Source of the DNA: Micromonospora sp. CCTCC AA 2012012
GTDB taxonomy: Bacteria > Actinomycetota > Actinomycetes > Mycobacteriales > Micromonosporaceae
Direction: 5' to 3'
Length of the DNA stretch: 64,000 nt
NCBI RefSeq assembly: GCF_040499845.1
Contig: NZ_CP159342.1
Coordinates: forward strand, 4,278,001 to 4,342,000
Below the pieces are notes generated by a model that made no database searches, was not told the origin of the DNA, and saw nothing but the letters and a program-made list of their open reading frames with translations. The translations under genes were made by a program, and so were the position numbers. Within the stretch, counting starts at the first letter, position 1, and each line of letters begins with the position of its first letter. Below, piece by piece: positions 56,133 to 64,000 of this stretch.

Positions 56133-59100
56133 TCACCGCGCCCCCGCCAGGGCCGGTTCGCCGAGAACATCCTTGAGGAGCTGGGCGCACCATTCCAGCA
56201 ACGCCTGGTCGCGCAGCGGCTCGCCGCCGATCCGTCGGGTGCTCGGCCGGGGCACGCTGACCTGGTCGGTGGCCTGCTTGTAGACCGAGTCCGGGTGGTA
56301 ACGCTTGAGCCGCAGCTGCTTCGAGTCGGGCAGCGGCAGCGGCCCGAACCGCAGGTGCTTGCCCTGCATCGACACGTCGGTGAGGCCGTACCGGCGGGCC
56401 AGCAGCCGGAACCGGGCCACCGCGACCAGGTTCTGCACCGGGGCGGGCGGCTCGCCGTACCGGTCGGTCATCTCGGCGACCACCTCACGCAACCGCTCCT
56501 CGTCGCGGGCCTCGGCGAGCTTGCGGTACATCTCCAGGCGCAGCCGCTCCACGGCGACGTAGTCGTGCGGCAGGTGCGCGTCGATCGGCAGGTCGATCTT
56601 GACGTCGACCTCCTCCTCGGTGCTCTCCCCCTTGAACGCCGACACCGCCTCGCCGACCATCCGGACGTACAGGTCGAAGCCGACGCCCTCGATGTGGCCG
56701 GACTGCTCGCCGCCGAGCAGGTTGCCGGCGCCCCGGATCTCCAGGTCCTTCATCGCCACGTACATGCCGGCGCCCAGCTCGGTGTGCTGGGCGATGGTGG
56801 CCAGCCGCTCGTGCGCGTGCTCGGTCAGCGGCTTCTCCGGCGGATAGAGGAAGTACGCGTACGCCCGCTCCCGGCCCCGGCCGACCCGGCCGCGGATCTG
56901 GTGCAGCTGGGCCAGGCCGAGCAGGTCGGCCCGCTCCACGATGAGGGTGTTGGCGTTGGGGATGTCGATGCCGGACTCCACGATCGTGGTGCAGACCAGG
57001 ACGTCGAACTCCTTCTCCCAGAAGCCGACCATGACCTTCTCCAGGGCGTCCTCGCCCATCTGCCCGTGTGCCACCGCGACCCGCGCCTCGGGCACCAGCT
57101 CGCGGATCCGGCGGGCCGCCTTGTCGATCGACTCGACCCGGTTGTGCAGGTAGAAGACCTGGCCGTCGCGGAGCAGCTCGCGGTGGATGGAGGCGGCCAC
57201 CTGCCGGTCGTCGTACGCCCCGACGAAGGTCAGCACCGGGTGCCGCTCCTCCGGCGGGGTGGCGATGGTGGACATCTCCCGGATGCCGGTGATCGCCATC
57301 TCCAGCGTCCGCGGGATCGGGGTGGCCGACATGCTCAGCACGTCGACCGAGGCGCGCATGGTCTTCAGGTGCTCCTTGTGCTCGACGCCGAAGCGCTGCT
57401 CCTCGTCGACGATCACCATGCCCAGCGCCTTGAACCGGGTGGCCGCCTGGAGCAGCCGGTGGGTGCCGATCACGATGTCGGCCGTGCCGTCGGCGGCCAT
57501 CGCCAGGGTCTGCTCGGCCTCCTTCGGCGTCTGGAAGCGGCTGAGCTGCCGGATCGTCACCGGGAACTGGCTCATCCGCTCGGCGAAGGTGTTGTAGTGC
57601 TGCTGCACCAGCAGGGTGGTCGGCACCAGCACGGCGACCTGCTTGCCGTCCTGCACCGCCTTGAACGCGGCCCGGACGGCGATCTCGGTCTTGCCGTACC
57701 CGACGTCGCCGCAGATCAGGCGGTCCATCGGGACGGTCTGCTCCATGTCCCGCTTGACCTCCTCGATGGCGGCCAACTGGTCGGGCGTCTCCTGCCAGGG
57801 GAAGGCGTCCTCCAGCTCCCGCTGCCACGGGGTGTCCGGGCCGAACGAGTGCCCCTTGGACGCCTTCCGGGCGGCGTAGAGCTGGATCAGCTGGGCGGCG
57901 ATCTCCTTGACCGCCTTGCGGGCCCGGGCCTTGGACTTCTGCCAGTCGGAGCCACCCATCTTGTGCAGGGTGGGCTGCTCGCCGCCGACGTACCGGGAGA
58001 GCTGGTCGAGCTGGTCGGTGGGGACGAAGAGCCGGTCGCCGGGCTGGCCGCGCTTGCTGGCGGCGTACTCGATGACCAGGTATTCGCGGCTCGCGCCGTT
58101 GACGGTGCGCTGGACCAGCTCGACGTACCGGCCGATGCCGTGCTGCTCGTGCACCACGAAGTCGCCGGCCTTCAGCTCCAGCGGGTCGATGGTGTTGCGC
58201 CGCCGGCTGGGCATCTTGCGCACGTCCCGCATGGAGGTGCCCCGACCGCCGCTGACGTCGTTGCCGGTGAGCAGCACGAACTTCGACGCCTCGTCGACGA
58301 AGCCGGCGGTGAGGCAGCCGCAGGAGACCAGCACCTCGCCAGGGGCGGGCGCGGCCGGCACCTGGTCGGTGAGCCGGGCGCCGAGGCCGGCGTCGCGGAG
58401 CACCTCGACGGCCCGCTGGGCGGGACCGTGCCCCTCGAAGACCAGCGCGATCGACCAGCCCTCCCCGGCCCAGCGGGTCAGGTCGTCGACCACCCGCGCG
58501 GTCTCGCCGTGATAGAGCGGGGCGGGCTGGGCGGCCAGGCTCACCGCGATCGCGTCGTCGGGGGTGACGTCGACCTCGGTCGGCGCGTCCTCCCACGGCT
58601 GCCGCGCCGGGGCGGCCTCCGCCTCCACCAGCCCGAACGGGGCCAGCGTCCACCACGGCTGGCGCAGGGCGCGGGCGGTGGCGCGTACCTCGGCCAGGGT
58701 CTTGAAGGCGGCGGCGCCGAGGTCGACCGGGGCCTGGCCGCCGACGGCGGCCGCGGCCCAGCTCGCCTGGAGGAACTCCTCGGAGGTACGGACCAGGTCG
58801 TGCGCCCGGGTGCGGATCCGCTCCGGGTCGCAGAGCAGGACGTGGGTGCCGGCCGGCATGCAGTCCAGCAGCAGCTCCAGGCTCTCGTCGCCGAGCAGCG
58901 CCGGGACCAGCGACTCCATCCCCTCCACCGGGATGCCCTCGGCCAGCTTGTCGAGGATCTCGGCCAGCTCCGGGTGCTCCTGCGCCAGCGCGGCGGCCCG
59001 CTTCCGCACGGCCGGCGTGAGCAGCAGCTCCCGGCAGGGCGGCGCCCACAGCATCGGTACGCCTTCGATGGTGCGCTGGTCGGCGACGGCGAAGGTGCGG

Positions 59101-59762
59101 ATCTCCTCCACCTCGTCGCCCCAGAACTCGACCCGGGACGGGTGCTCGTCGGTGGGCGGGAAGACGTCGAGGATGCCGCCCCGGACGGCGAACTCGCCGC
59201 GCTTGGTGACCAGGTCCACCCGCGCGTACGCCATGTCGGTGAGCTGGCGGGCGACCTCCTCCAGGTCCGCCTCGTCACCCGCCGCGAGCTGCACCGGCTC
59301 CAGGTCGCCAAGCCCCTTGAGCTGCGGTTGCAGCAGCGACCGGACGGGCGCCACGACCACCCGCAGCGGCCCGGTACGGCCGTGCGCGTCGGCGGACTCC
59401 GGATGCGCCAGCCGGCGCAGCACCGCCAGCCGCCGGCCGACGGTGTCGGAGCGGGGCGAGAGCCGCTCGTGCGGCAGCGTCTCCCAGGACGGGAAGACCG
59501 CCACCTGCTCCGGGGGCAGCAGGCTGCCCAGCGCGGCGGCCAGGTCGTCGGCCTCCCGGCTGGTGGCGGTGACGGCGAGCACCGGCCGCCCGGCGCCGCC
59601 ACCCGACTCGTCGACCGCGACGGCCGCGACCGCGAACGGGCGCAGCGCCGCCGGGGCGGTCAGGTCGAGGCCGTCGACCTGGGCGGCACCGGAGCGCGCC
59701 AGGTCACGGGCCCGGGCCAGACCGGGATCGACCAGGGCGGCGGTGAACAGTCCGGTGAGCAT
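56133..59762 (-). CDS. mfd: transcription-repair coupling factor Mfd
   Basis: 1209 aa. UvrB-homology domains at the N-terminus; CarD-like RNA-polymerase interacting domain at about 520-590 (AGDFVVHEQHGIGRYVEL); RecG-type translocase with Walker A ICGDVGYGKTE (about 684) and IVDEEQRFGVEHKE (about 784); C-terminal TRCF domain (HLPHDYVAVERLRLEMYRKL). Mfd removes stalled RNA polymerase and recruits UvrA. ATG at 59762 follows GGGAAGTG. Divergent from an AraC-type regulator. Confidence 0.96.
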   Translation of the reverse strand: MLTGLFTAALVDPGLARARDLARSGAAQVDGLDLTAPAALRPFAVAAVAVDESGGGAGRPVLAVTATSREADDLAAALGSLLPPEQVAVFPSWETLPHERLSPRSDTVGRRLAVLRRLAHPESADAHGRTGPLRVVVAPVRSLLQPQLKGLGDLEPVQLAAGDEADLEEVARQLTDMAYARVDLVTKRGEFAVRGGILDVFPPTDEHPSRVEFWGDEVEEIRTFAVADQRTIEGVPMLWAPPCRELLLTPAVRKRAAALAQEHPELAEILDKLAEGIPVEGMESLVPALLGDESLELLLDCMPAGTHVLLCDPERIRTRAHDLVRTSEEFLQASWAAAAVGGQAPVDLGAAAFKTLAEVRATARALRQPWWTLAPFGLVEAEAAPARQPWEDAPTEVDVTPDDAIAVSLAAQPAPLYHGETARVVDDLTRWAGEGWSIALVFEGHGPAQRAVEVLRDAGLGARLTDQVPAAPAPGEVLVSCGCLTAGFVDEASKFVLLTGNDVSGGRGTSMRDVRKMPSRRRNTIDPLELKAGDFVVHEQHGIGRYVELVQRTVNGASREYLVIEYAASKRGQPGDRLFVPTDQLDQLSRYVGGEQPTLHKMGGSDWQKSKARARKAVKEIAAQLIQLYAARKASKGHSFGPDTPWQRELEDAFPWQETPDQLAAIEEVKRDMEQTVPMDRLICGDVGYGKTEIAVRAAFKAVQDGKQVAVLVPTTLLVQQHYNTFAERMSQFPVTIRQLSRFQTPKEAEQTLAMAADGTADIVIGTHRLLQAATRFKALGMVIVDEEQRFGVEHKEHLKTMRASVDVLSMSATPIPRTLEMAITGIREMSTIATPPEERHPVLTFVGAYDDRQVAASIHRELLRDGQVFYLHNRVESIDKAARRIRELVPEARVAVAHGQMGEDALEKVMVGFWEKEFDVLVCTTIVESGIDIPNANTLIVERADLLGLAQLHQIRGRVGRGRERAYAYFLYPPEKPLTEHAHERLATIAQHTELGAGMYVAMKDLEIRGAGNLLGGEQSGHIEGVGFDLYVRMVGEAVSAFKGESTEEEVDVKIDLPIDAHLPHDYVAVERLRLEMYRKLAEARDEERLREVVAEMTDRYGEPPAPVQNLVAVARFRLLARRYGLTDVSMQGKHLRFGPLPLPDSKQLRLKRYHPDSVYKQATDQVSVPRPSTRRIGGEPLRDQALLEWCAQLLKDVLGEPALAGAR

Positions 59763-59900
59763 GCGTGATCACTTCCCGCTGGTGGCACACGACGATCACC
59801 CCTCGCCCGATCTGGACGGGGGGTCTGCGGATTCGACACTATCTCTTCGGGGGGACGATCGGCCGCCACGCCGGTCGGAGGGACACCTGGGGGGAAGCGA
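59763..59900. promoter_or_regulatory. divergent promoter region of mfd and the AraC-type gene
   Basis: 138 bp. On the plus strand GATTCGACACTATCTC (about 59831-59846) is the least GC-rich part. GGGGGGAAG just before the ATG at 59901 is the ribosome-binding site of the regulator. No operator repeat is obvious. Confidence 0.35.
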
Positions 59901-60809
59901 ATGCCTGAGGGAAGCGGGAGCGATCCGCGCCGCAAGACCACGCCGGCCCGGTGGCGGGTGCTCGGCGCACCGGACGGGATGCTGGTCTATCAGGTCCGGT
60001 GCATCGTCGAGAACCACGGCTGGTCGGAGACCGTGGACGACGGCCGGTACAAGATCGTCCTGGGCCGCTCCGGCGCGTACCACCACCGGCTCAACGGCCG
60101 GACGACGGTCATCGACCCCACCTCGGTGCTGATCACCCGGCCCGGTGACGAGCAGGCGGCGGCGCACCCGTACGGCTGCGGCGACTCGTACACCTGCCTG
60201 GAGATCGACCGGGACGTGCTGGCCCAGCGGCCGGACGCGGCCGGCTGGCTGGACCGGTCGGGCTGGGACGGCCACTCGGACGCCTCCCTGGACCTGGCGC
60301 ACCGAATGCTGGTGGCGGAGTGCCGGCGCGGGCTGGACCGGTTCGAGATGGCCGAGCGGCTGCACCGCTTCCTGGGCCGGCTGCTGACGCACAGCGCACT
60401 GGCCGCGGACGGCCCCGACGCCGAGATCGAGCGGGCGGTACGGCGGCGCCCGGCGACGATGGCCGCGCACCGGCGCCTCGCCGACCGGGCCCGTGAGGTG
60501 CTGGCGACCTCGGACTTCACCCTCGGCCTCGCCGAGGTCGCCCGGGAGGTGGGCGCCTCGCCGCACCACCTCAGCCGGGTCTTCCAGCGGGTCACCGGCA
60601 GCAGCCTCACCGCCTACCGGAACCGGCTGCGGGTGCGGGCGGTGCTGGACACCCTCGCCGAGCCGGACGGACCGCCGCTGGGCCGGCTGGCCAGCGACTA
60701 CGGCTTCACCGATCAGGCGCACCTGACCCGGGTGGTCCGGGACCAGGTCGGTCATCCGCCGGCCCGGCTGCGCAAGCTGCTCGTGCCGACCCAGCCGGCC
60801 GGAGACTGA
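59901..60809 (+). CDS. AraC-family transcriptional regulator
   Basis: 302 aa. N-terminal ligand-binding half (about 1-170; GRYKIVLGRSGAYHHRLNG, cupin-like), C-terminal double helix-turn-helix (about 198-295) with LAEVAREVGASPHHLSRVFQRVTG and LGRLASDYGFTDQAHLTRVVRDQVGHPP. Inducer and targets unknown; the divergent promoter and the cyclase gene downstream are candidates. GGGGGGAAG is just upstream of the ATG. Confidence 0.92.
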   Translation: MPEGSGSDPRRKTTPARWRVLGAPDGMLVYQVRCIVENHGWSETVDDGRYKIVLGRSGAYHHRLNGRTTVIDPTSVLITRPGDEQAAAHPYGCGDSYTCLEIDRDVLAQRPDAAGWLDRSGWDGHSDASLDLAHRMLVAECRRGLDRFEMAERLHRFLGRLLTHSALAADGPDAEIERAVRRRPATMAAHRRLADRAREVLATSDFTLGLAEVAREVGASPHHLSRVFQRVTGSSLTAYRNRLRVRAVLDTLAEPDGPPLGRLASDYGFTDQAHLTRVVRDQVGHPPARLRKLLVPTQPAGD

Positions 60810-60988
60810 CCGCGGATCCGCGCACATTTTTACAAGAGCGCGAGCCGACCCGAAGGCGAGAATTGATCGCGTCAGCCCGGAACGGGCCGCCGGAGAGGCG
60901 GCCGGACGGGGGGTACGCGGGCCTGTTCGGGGAGGTCCGACACCCCCCTGCCGGGCCCCCCGGGTCGCCCACCTCGTGGCAACCCTGG

Positions 60989-61019
60989 AGGTGCCGTGCA
61001 GCCCCCCTGCACGGCACCT
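60989..61019 (+). terminator. terminator-like hairpin before the cyclase gene
   Basis: Perfect 13-bp inverted repeat (60989-61001 with 61007-61019, loop CCCCC), 180 bp after the AraC gene and 70 bp before the cyclase ATG. It may end the regulator transcript. Confidence 0.65.
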
Positions 61020-61088
61020 TCGCCATTTCCGCCCGCCGGCCGCCGGGCTGATCTTGACGGGGTACGGCGGGCGTGGTGCGGTGGAGCC

Positions 61089-62003
61089 ATGACGGGGCAG
61101 CAGTACCGGGCGCAGTTCGACGCCGAGATCAGCTTCGCCAACGGCGGCGGCCTGCGGACCGAGGGATTCCGACTGGACATCCCCGGGTCGGACATCACCG
61201 ACGACGAGTTGGCCGCGCTCCTGGTCCGGCACCTGGGGCTGCTGATGGTGGCCGAGGTGCGGGTCAGCGGAAAGACGATCATCGAGGAGCCGCACAAGGG
61301 CGGGCGGGGCGTGACCGCCGCCGCTCCCGGCCCACGGCGGCTGGTCGAGCTGAGCCACGTGGTCAGCGACGGGATGGTCACCCTGCCCGGCTGGCCGGCG
61401 CCCCGGATCACCGACTGGCTGACCCGGGAGGCGTCCCGGGCGAACTACGCCCCGGGCGTCGAGTTCCACGTCGCCCGGATCGACATGATCGCCAACACCG
61501 GCACCTACCTGGACACCCCCGCCCACCGCTGGGCCGACGGGGCCGACCTCGCCGGGATGCCGGTGGACCGCCTCGCCGACCTGCCCGGAGTGCTGGTCCG
61601 GGTGCCGGCCGGCACCCGCGCGGTGGACCCGCTGCTGCTGGCCCCGTACGAGGTGGCCGGGCGGGCGGTGCTGCTGCACACCGGCTGGGACGCCCACTTC
61701 GGCACCGACCGGTACGCGGCCCCCGACGCGCCCTACCTGACCGGGGAGGGCGCCCGGTGGCTGGTCGAGGCGGGCGCCGCCCTGGTCGGCATCGACTCGA
61801 TCAACATCGACGACATGAGCCCGGCCGCCGCCGGTGAACGGCCGGCGCACAGCGCGCTGCTGGCGGCGGGCGTCCCGATCGTGGAGCACCTGACCGGCCT
61901 GGACGCGCTGCCCCCGACCGGCTTCCGGTTCACCGCCGCCCCGCCCCGGGTGGCGGGCATGGGCACCTTCCCGGTCCGCGCCTTCGCCACGATCGGCACC
62001 TGA
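61089..62003 (+). CDS. two-part cyclase-family protein (extra N-terminal domain plus KynB-like fold)
   Basis: 304 aa. Residues 1-72 form a separate domain (AQFDAEISFANGGGLRTEGF, IIEEPHKGG). Residues about 85-304 are a cyclase/arylformamidase-like fold: VELSHVVSDGMVTLPG, MIANTGTYLDTPAHRWADG, LLHTGWDAHFG, and GIDSINIDD. In the KynB metal motif HxGTHxDxPxH the first His is Asn and the second is Tyr here, so metal binding or activity may differ. ATG at 61089 is chosen since upstream codons overlap a hairpin. Substrate unknown. Confidence 0.75.
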   Translation: MTGQQYRAQFDAEISFANGGGLRTEGFRLDIPGSDITDDELAALLVRHLGLLMVAEVRVSGKTIIEEPHKGGRGVTAAAPGPRRLVELSHVVSDGMVTLPGWPAPRITDWLTREASRANYAPGVEFHVARIDMIANTGTYLDTPAHRWADGADLAGMPVDRLADLPGVLVRVPAGTRAVDPLLLAPYEVAGRAVLLHTGWDAHFGTDRYAAPDAPYLTGEGARWLVEAGAALVGIDSINIDDMSPAAAGERPAHSALLAAGVPIVEHLTGLDALPPTGFRFTAAPPRVAGMGTFPVRAFATIGT

Positions 62004-62295
62004 GGGGTCGCCGCCGACCGGGGTGGTCACGCTCCGCACCGATGGCCCCGAGGGTCGTCGCAACCCTCGACGCCCTTTGCTCTGCCGCAGCCCACGCAAC
62101 AGCAACGGTCAGTCACGGTCTCGGCGCGGCCGGTCCGGCCCGCCGCTGGCTAGACCGCAGCTCAACGGGGTGTTGCGTGGAGTGCAGCAGAGCAAAGGCG
62201 ACGGCACCCTTCGAGCGACACCGGTAGAAGGTCACGATGCGTCACTCATCTCACGCGGTGACCGAGAGCGACGTGTTCGTGCGGAAGCGCAGGGG
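62004..62295. other. intergenic region downstream of the cyclase gene
   Basis: 292 bp, no gene seen. Its middle 130 bp is the inverted-repeat element at 62071-62200; the remainder shows nothing recognisable beyond short dyads. Confidence 0.5.
62071..62200. repeat. 130-bp element with long imperfect inverted ends
   Basis: Left arm 62071-62101 and right arm 62171-62200 are inverse copies over about 30 bp with a few mismatches (shared core TTTGCTCTGC and CCACGCAACA). The 69-bp centre is itself G/C-rich with TCTCGGCGCGGCCGG. No coding sequence. Non-autonomous MITE-like or structured-RNA repeat in the gap between the cyclase and the S66 pseudogene. Confidence 0.75.
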
Positions 62296-63335
62296 TCAGT
62301 AGCGGACGGCGATCCGGCGCTCGACCGCGTCGACCCGGACCTCGCCGCCGTACGGGACGATCAGCTGCGGGTCGGTGTGGCCCAGGTCGACGTCGAAGAC
62401 CACCACCGGGTCGTCGGCGTACTCCGCCAGCGCCCGGGTGACCGCCGCCCGCTGGTCGTCGGCCCACGTCCGCCGCTCGGGCACCGTGTGCGGCCGGTCG
62501 AAGTCCCACGCCTTGGCCCGGCCGACCAGCACCGCCGGGAAGCCGGCGAGCAGGCCCCGCTCACCCATGTTCCGCAGGATCCGGTACACCTCCCGGGCGG
62601 AGGGCAGCTCGTTGGAGGTCTCGAAGACCAGCACCGAGCCGGCCAGCTCGGCCGCCGTCGGCACCCGGTCGGTGGCCATCAGCCAGTGCAGGATCTCCAG
62701 GCAGCCGCCCCAGGTCCGGCCCTGCACCACCCTCGACGGCCCCTGCCAGCGCCAGCCCTCGCCGGGGAGCATCTCCGGCTCGTCCGCCAGGGTCTCCGGC
62801 CGGTCCCACGGATTCGGTCGGTCGCCCCACTCGGGGGCGGGGGTCAGCTCGTACCAGCCGGTGCTGAAGAGGGCGGCGCGCAGCGAGTCGAAGGTCAGCG
62901 GGTGCGGCCTCCCCGGCCGGCCGAGGTGCACCAGCACCGACCCGCCGTGGTAGGCGACCTGACCCAGCCGGTACAGGTGGTTGAGGACGTTGGTGTTGTC
63001 CGAGTAGCCGAAGTAGGGCTTCGGGTTGGCGCGCAGCACCGCGTCGTCCAGGTGCGGGGTGACGGTGATCAGGTCGTCCCCGCCCACGGTGGCGAGCACG
63101 GCGGTGATCGTCGGGTCGGCGAAGGCGGCGGTGAGGTCGCGGGCCCGGTCCCGGGGGTCGGCGCCATCACCCGGGTGGTCGGGTACTCCACCGGCTCGAG
63201 GCCGAACGCCTCGCGCAGCCGGCGCAGTCCCAGCTCGTGCACGTGGGGGAAGAGGCCGGGCAGCCCGCGCGAGGGCGACACGACGGCGACCCGGTCACCG
63301 GGGCGGGGCTTCGGCGGATAGCGCGGCAGGTCCAT
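62296..63335 (-). pseudogene. S66 (LD-carboxypeptidase/MccF-like) peptidase, frameshifted
   Basis: N-terminal part MDLPRYPPKPRPGDRVAVVSPS to about YPTTRVM is in one frame (63335 to about 63163); the rest is in another frame down to 62296 and reads through GADPRDRARDLTAAFADP into VLATVGGDDLI. Restoring one G near 63163 (ATGGCGCC to ATGGGCGCC) gives one continuous protein of 346 aa, the normal S66 length. The catalytic Ser (GYSDNTNVL), Glu (FETSNE) and His (GHTDPQ) are all intact in the downstream part. So it is either a recent pseudogene or a sequencing error. S66 enzymes cut L,D-peptide bonds of murein peptides or related amides. Confidence 0.85.
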
Positions 63336-63407
63336 GTCCGGACGCTATCGGGGCGGGCCAGCGAATTCCGCCCGGCGAAACCGCAGAGTCCGGGCATACC
63401 CGCACAA

Positions 63408-63413
63408 TAGGCT
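63408..63413 (+). promoter_or_regulatory. -10 element giving a leaderless mRNA at the right edge
   Basis: TAGGCT ends 6 nt before the GTG at 63420; no ribosome-binding site is present. Confidence 0.45.
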
Positions 63414-63419
63414 GGGCCC

Positions 63420-64000
63420 GTGGACGAGGAGGAGCAGGAGCTTTCCGTACGCGACTGGCTGCCGCGCACCGCGGCGCTGCTGGTCGGCACGCTGGCCCTG
63501 GCCACCGCGTTCATCGCGGCCTACGTGGGGGCGCTGCACCAGCCCACGCCGCGTGACGTGCCGGTCGGGGTGGTCCTCGGCGACCAGCGCGCCCAGGCGG
63601 TGATGGCCGCCGTGCGCGGCCAGACCGACAAGATCAAACCTGTCGGGTACGACAACCCCGGCGCCGCCGCCGACGGCCTCACCGCCCGTGAGGTGTACGG
63701 GGTGCTCACCAGCGGGCCCGACAACGGGTTGCGCCTCACCACCGCCAGCGCCTCCGCCCCCGCCGCCGCCGAACTGGTGACCCAGGTGCTCACCCAGGCG
63801 GCCCGCCAGGCCAACCTGCCGCTCCAGGTCACCGACGAGGTGCCGGTGGAGCGGAGCGACCCGCGCGGCCTCGTCCCGTTCTATCTGGCCGTCGGCCTGG
63901 TGCTCGGCGGCTATCTCGCCTCCACCGCCCTGGGCCTGAAGACCGGCACCAGCCCGGTCAGCCTGCCCCGGGCCGGGCTGCGGGTGGCCGCGCTCGCCGT
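63420..64000 (+). CDS. membrane protein (DUF3533/YhgE-Pip-like), 5' part
   Basis: 193 codons are visible, open to the right edge, so the gene is truncated by the window. N-terminal cytoplasmic head (DEEEQELSVRDWLPR), transmembrane helix 1 (TAALLVGTLALATAFIAAYVGAL), a large extracytoplasmic domain of about 115 residues (PRDVPVGVVLGDQRAQAV, TAREVYGVLTSGPDNG, ELVTQVLTQAARQANLP), then helix 2 (VPFYLAVGLVLGGYLASTALGL). This is the layout of YhgE/Pip or DUF3533 membrane proteins, some linked to ABC-2 exporters. Function unknown. GTG start directly follows a -10 element. Confidence 0.72.
   Translation, partial: MDEEEQELSVRDWLPRTAALLVGTLALATAFIAAYVGALHQPTPRDVPVGVVLGDQRAQAVMAAVRGQTDKIKPVGYDNPGAAADGLTAREVYGVLTSGPDNGLRLTTASASAPAAAELVTQVLTQAARQANLPLQVTDEVPVERSDPRGLVPFYLAVGLVLGGYLASTALGLKTGTSPVSLPRAGLRVAALA

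Noticed and set aside
56112..59768. Very long open frame (over 1,200 codons) opposite mfd
   Set aside because: Antisense shadow of mfd caused by high GC; the product is His/Arg/Gly/Leu-rich with no domain, while the minus frame is a canonical Mfd.

Overview
This 64 kb window is chromosomal DNA from a very GC-rich actinobacterium, most likely Micromonospora or a close relative in the Micromonosporaceae. The evidence is GC-saturated third codon positions, frequent GTG starts, a mycothiol-detoxification gene (mca), an actinobacterial mfd/mazG/eno/FtsB-like/DUF501/ppx neighbourhood, and intergenic palindromes with a GATCATGAAG core that I associate with this family. The genus call is inference. 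I see no phage, transposase, integrase, CRISPR array or natural-product cluster.

Layout. 1-7.3 kb: 5' end of purK, a YyaL/DUF255 protein, a secreted unknown, a secreted Ca-dependent PI-phospholipase C and a membrane GGDEF-EAL protein. 7.4-16.2 kb: mca with a small membrane protein, DUF4307, greA, ilvA, amidase, metB, HIT, membrane protein and msrA. 16.2-21.9 kb: a membrane protein, then a tight three-gene N-acetylglutaminylglutamine amide (NAGGN) osmoprotectant operon (asnO, ngg, M42 peptidase). 21.9-25.1 kb: a structured leader with a 12-codon reading frame before rnz, a GNAT, and cbs on the other strand. 25-36 kb: YkvA, twin SGNH hydrolases, thiolase, CYTH-CHAD, two Bax-inhibitor-1 paralogues, tRNA-Leu(TAA), a large membrane protein and ndh. 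36-40.5 kb: an overlapping DUF4129/membrane/MoxR/DUF58/membrane operon. 40.5-44 kb: uracil-DNA glycosylase, dienelactone hydrolase, LppU-like protein, and a PadR regulator with its coupled membrane partner. 44-60 kb: ppx, argA, DUF501, FtsB-like, eno, then a lipoprotein-nudC-mgtA set and DUF885 inserted before mazG, a SurA-like lipoprotein and mfd. 60-64 kb: AraC regulator, a two-part cyclase, a repeat element, a frameshifted S66 peptidase and the start of a membrane protein.

Themes. Sulfur and thiol metabolism (mca, metB, cbs, msrA) recurs, as does stress handling (NAGGN, mfd, nudC, mazG, UDG). Many operons are translationally coupled by ATGA, GTGA or TGATG overlaps. Several genes have a TANNNT -10 element only 6-7 nt before the start codon, which suggests leaderless mRNAs. 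The most unusual items are the rnz leader, two intercistronic mini-reading frames that bridge a stop to the next start, two palindromic repeat elements, a PadR operator inside its own promoter, and the S66 frameshift.
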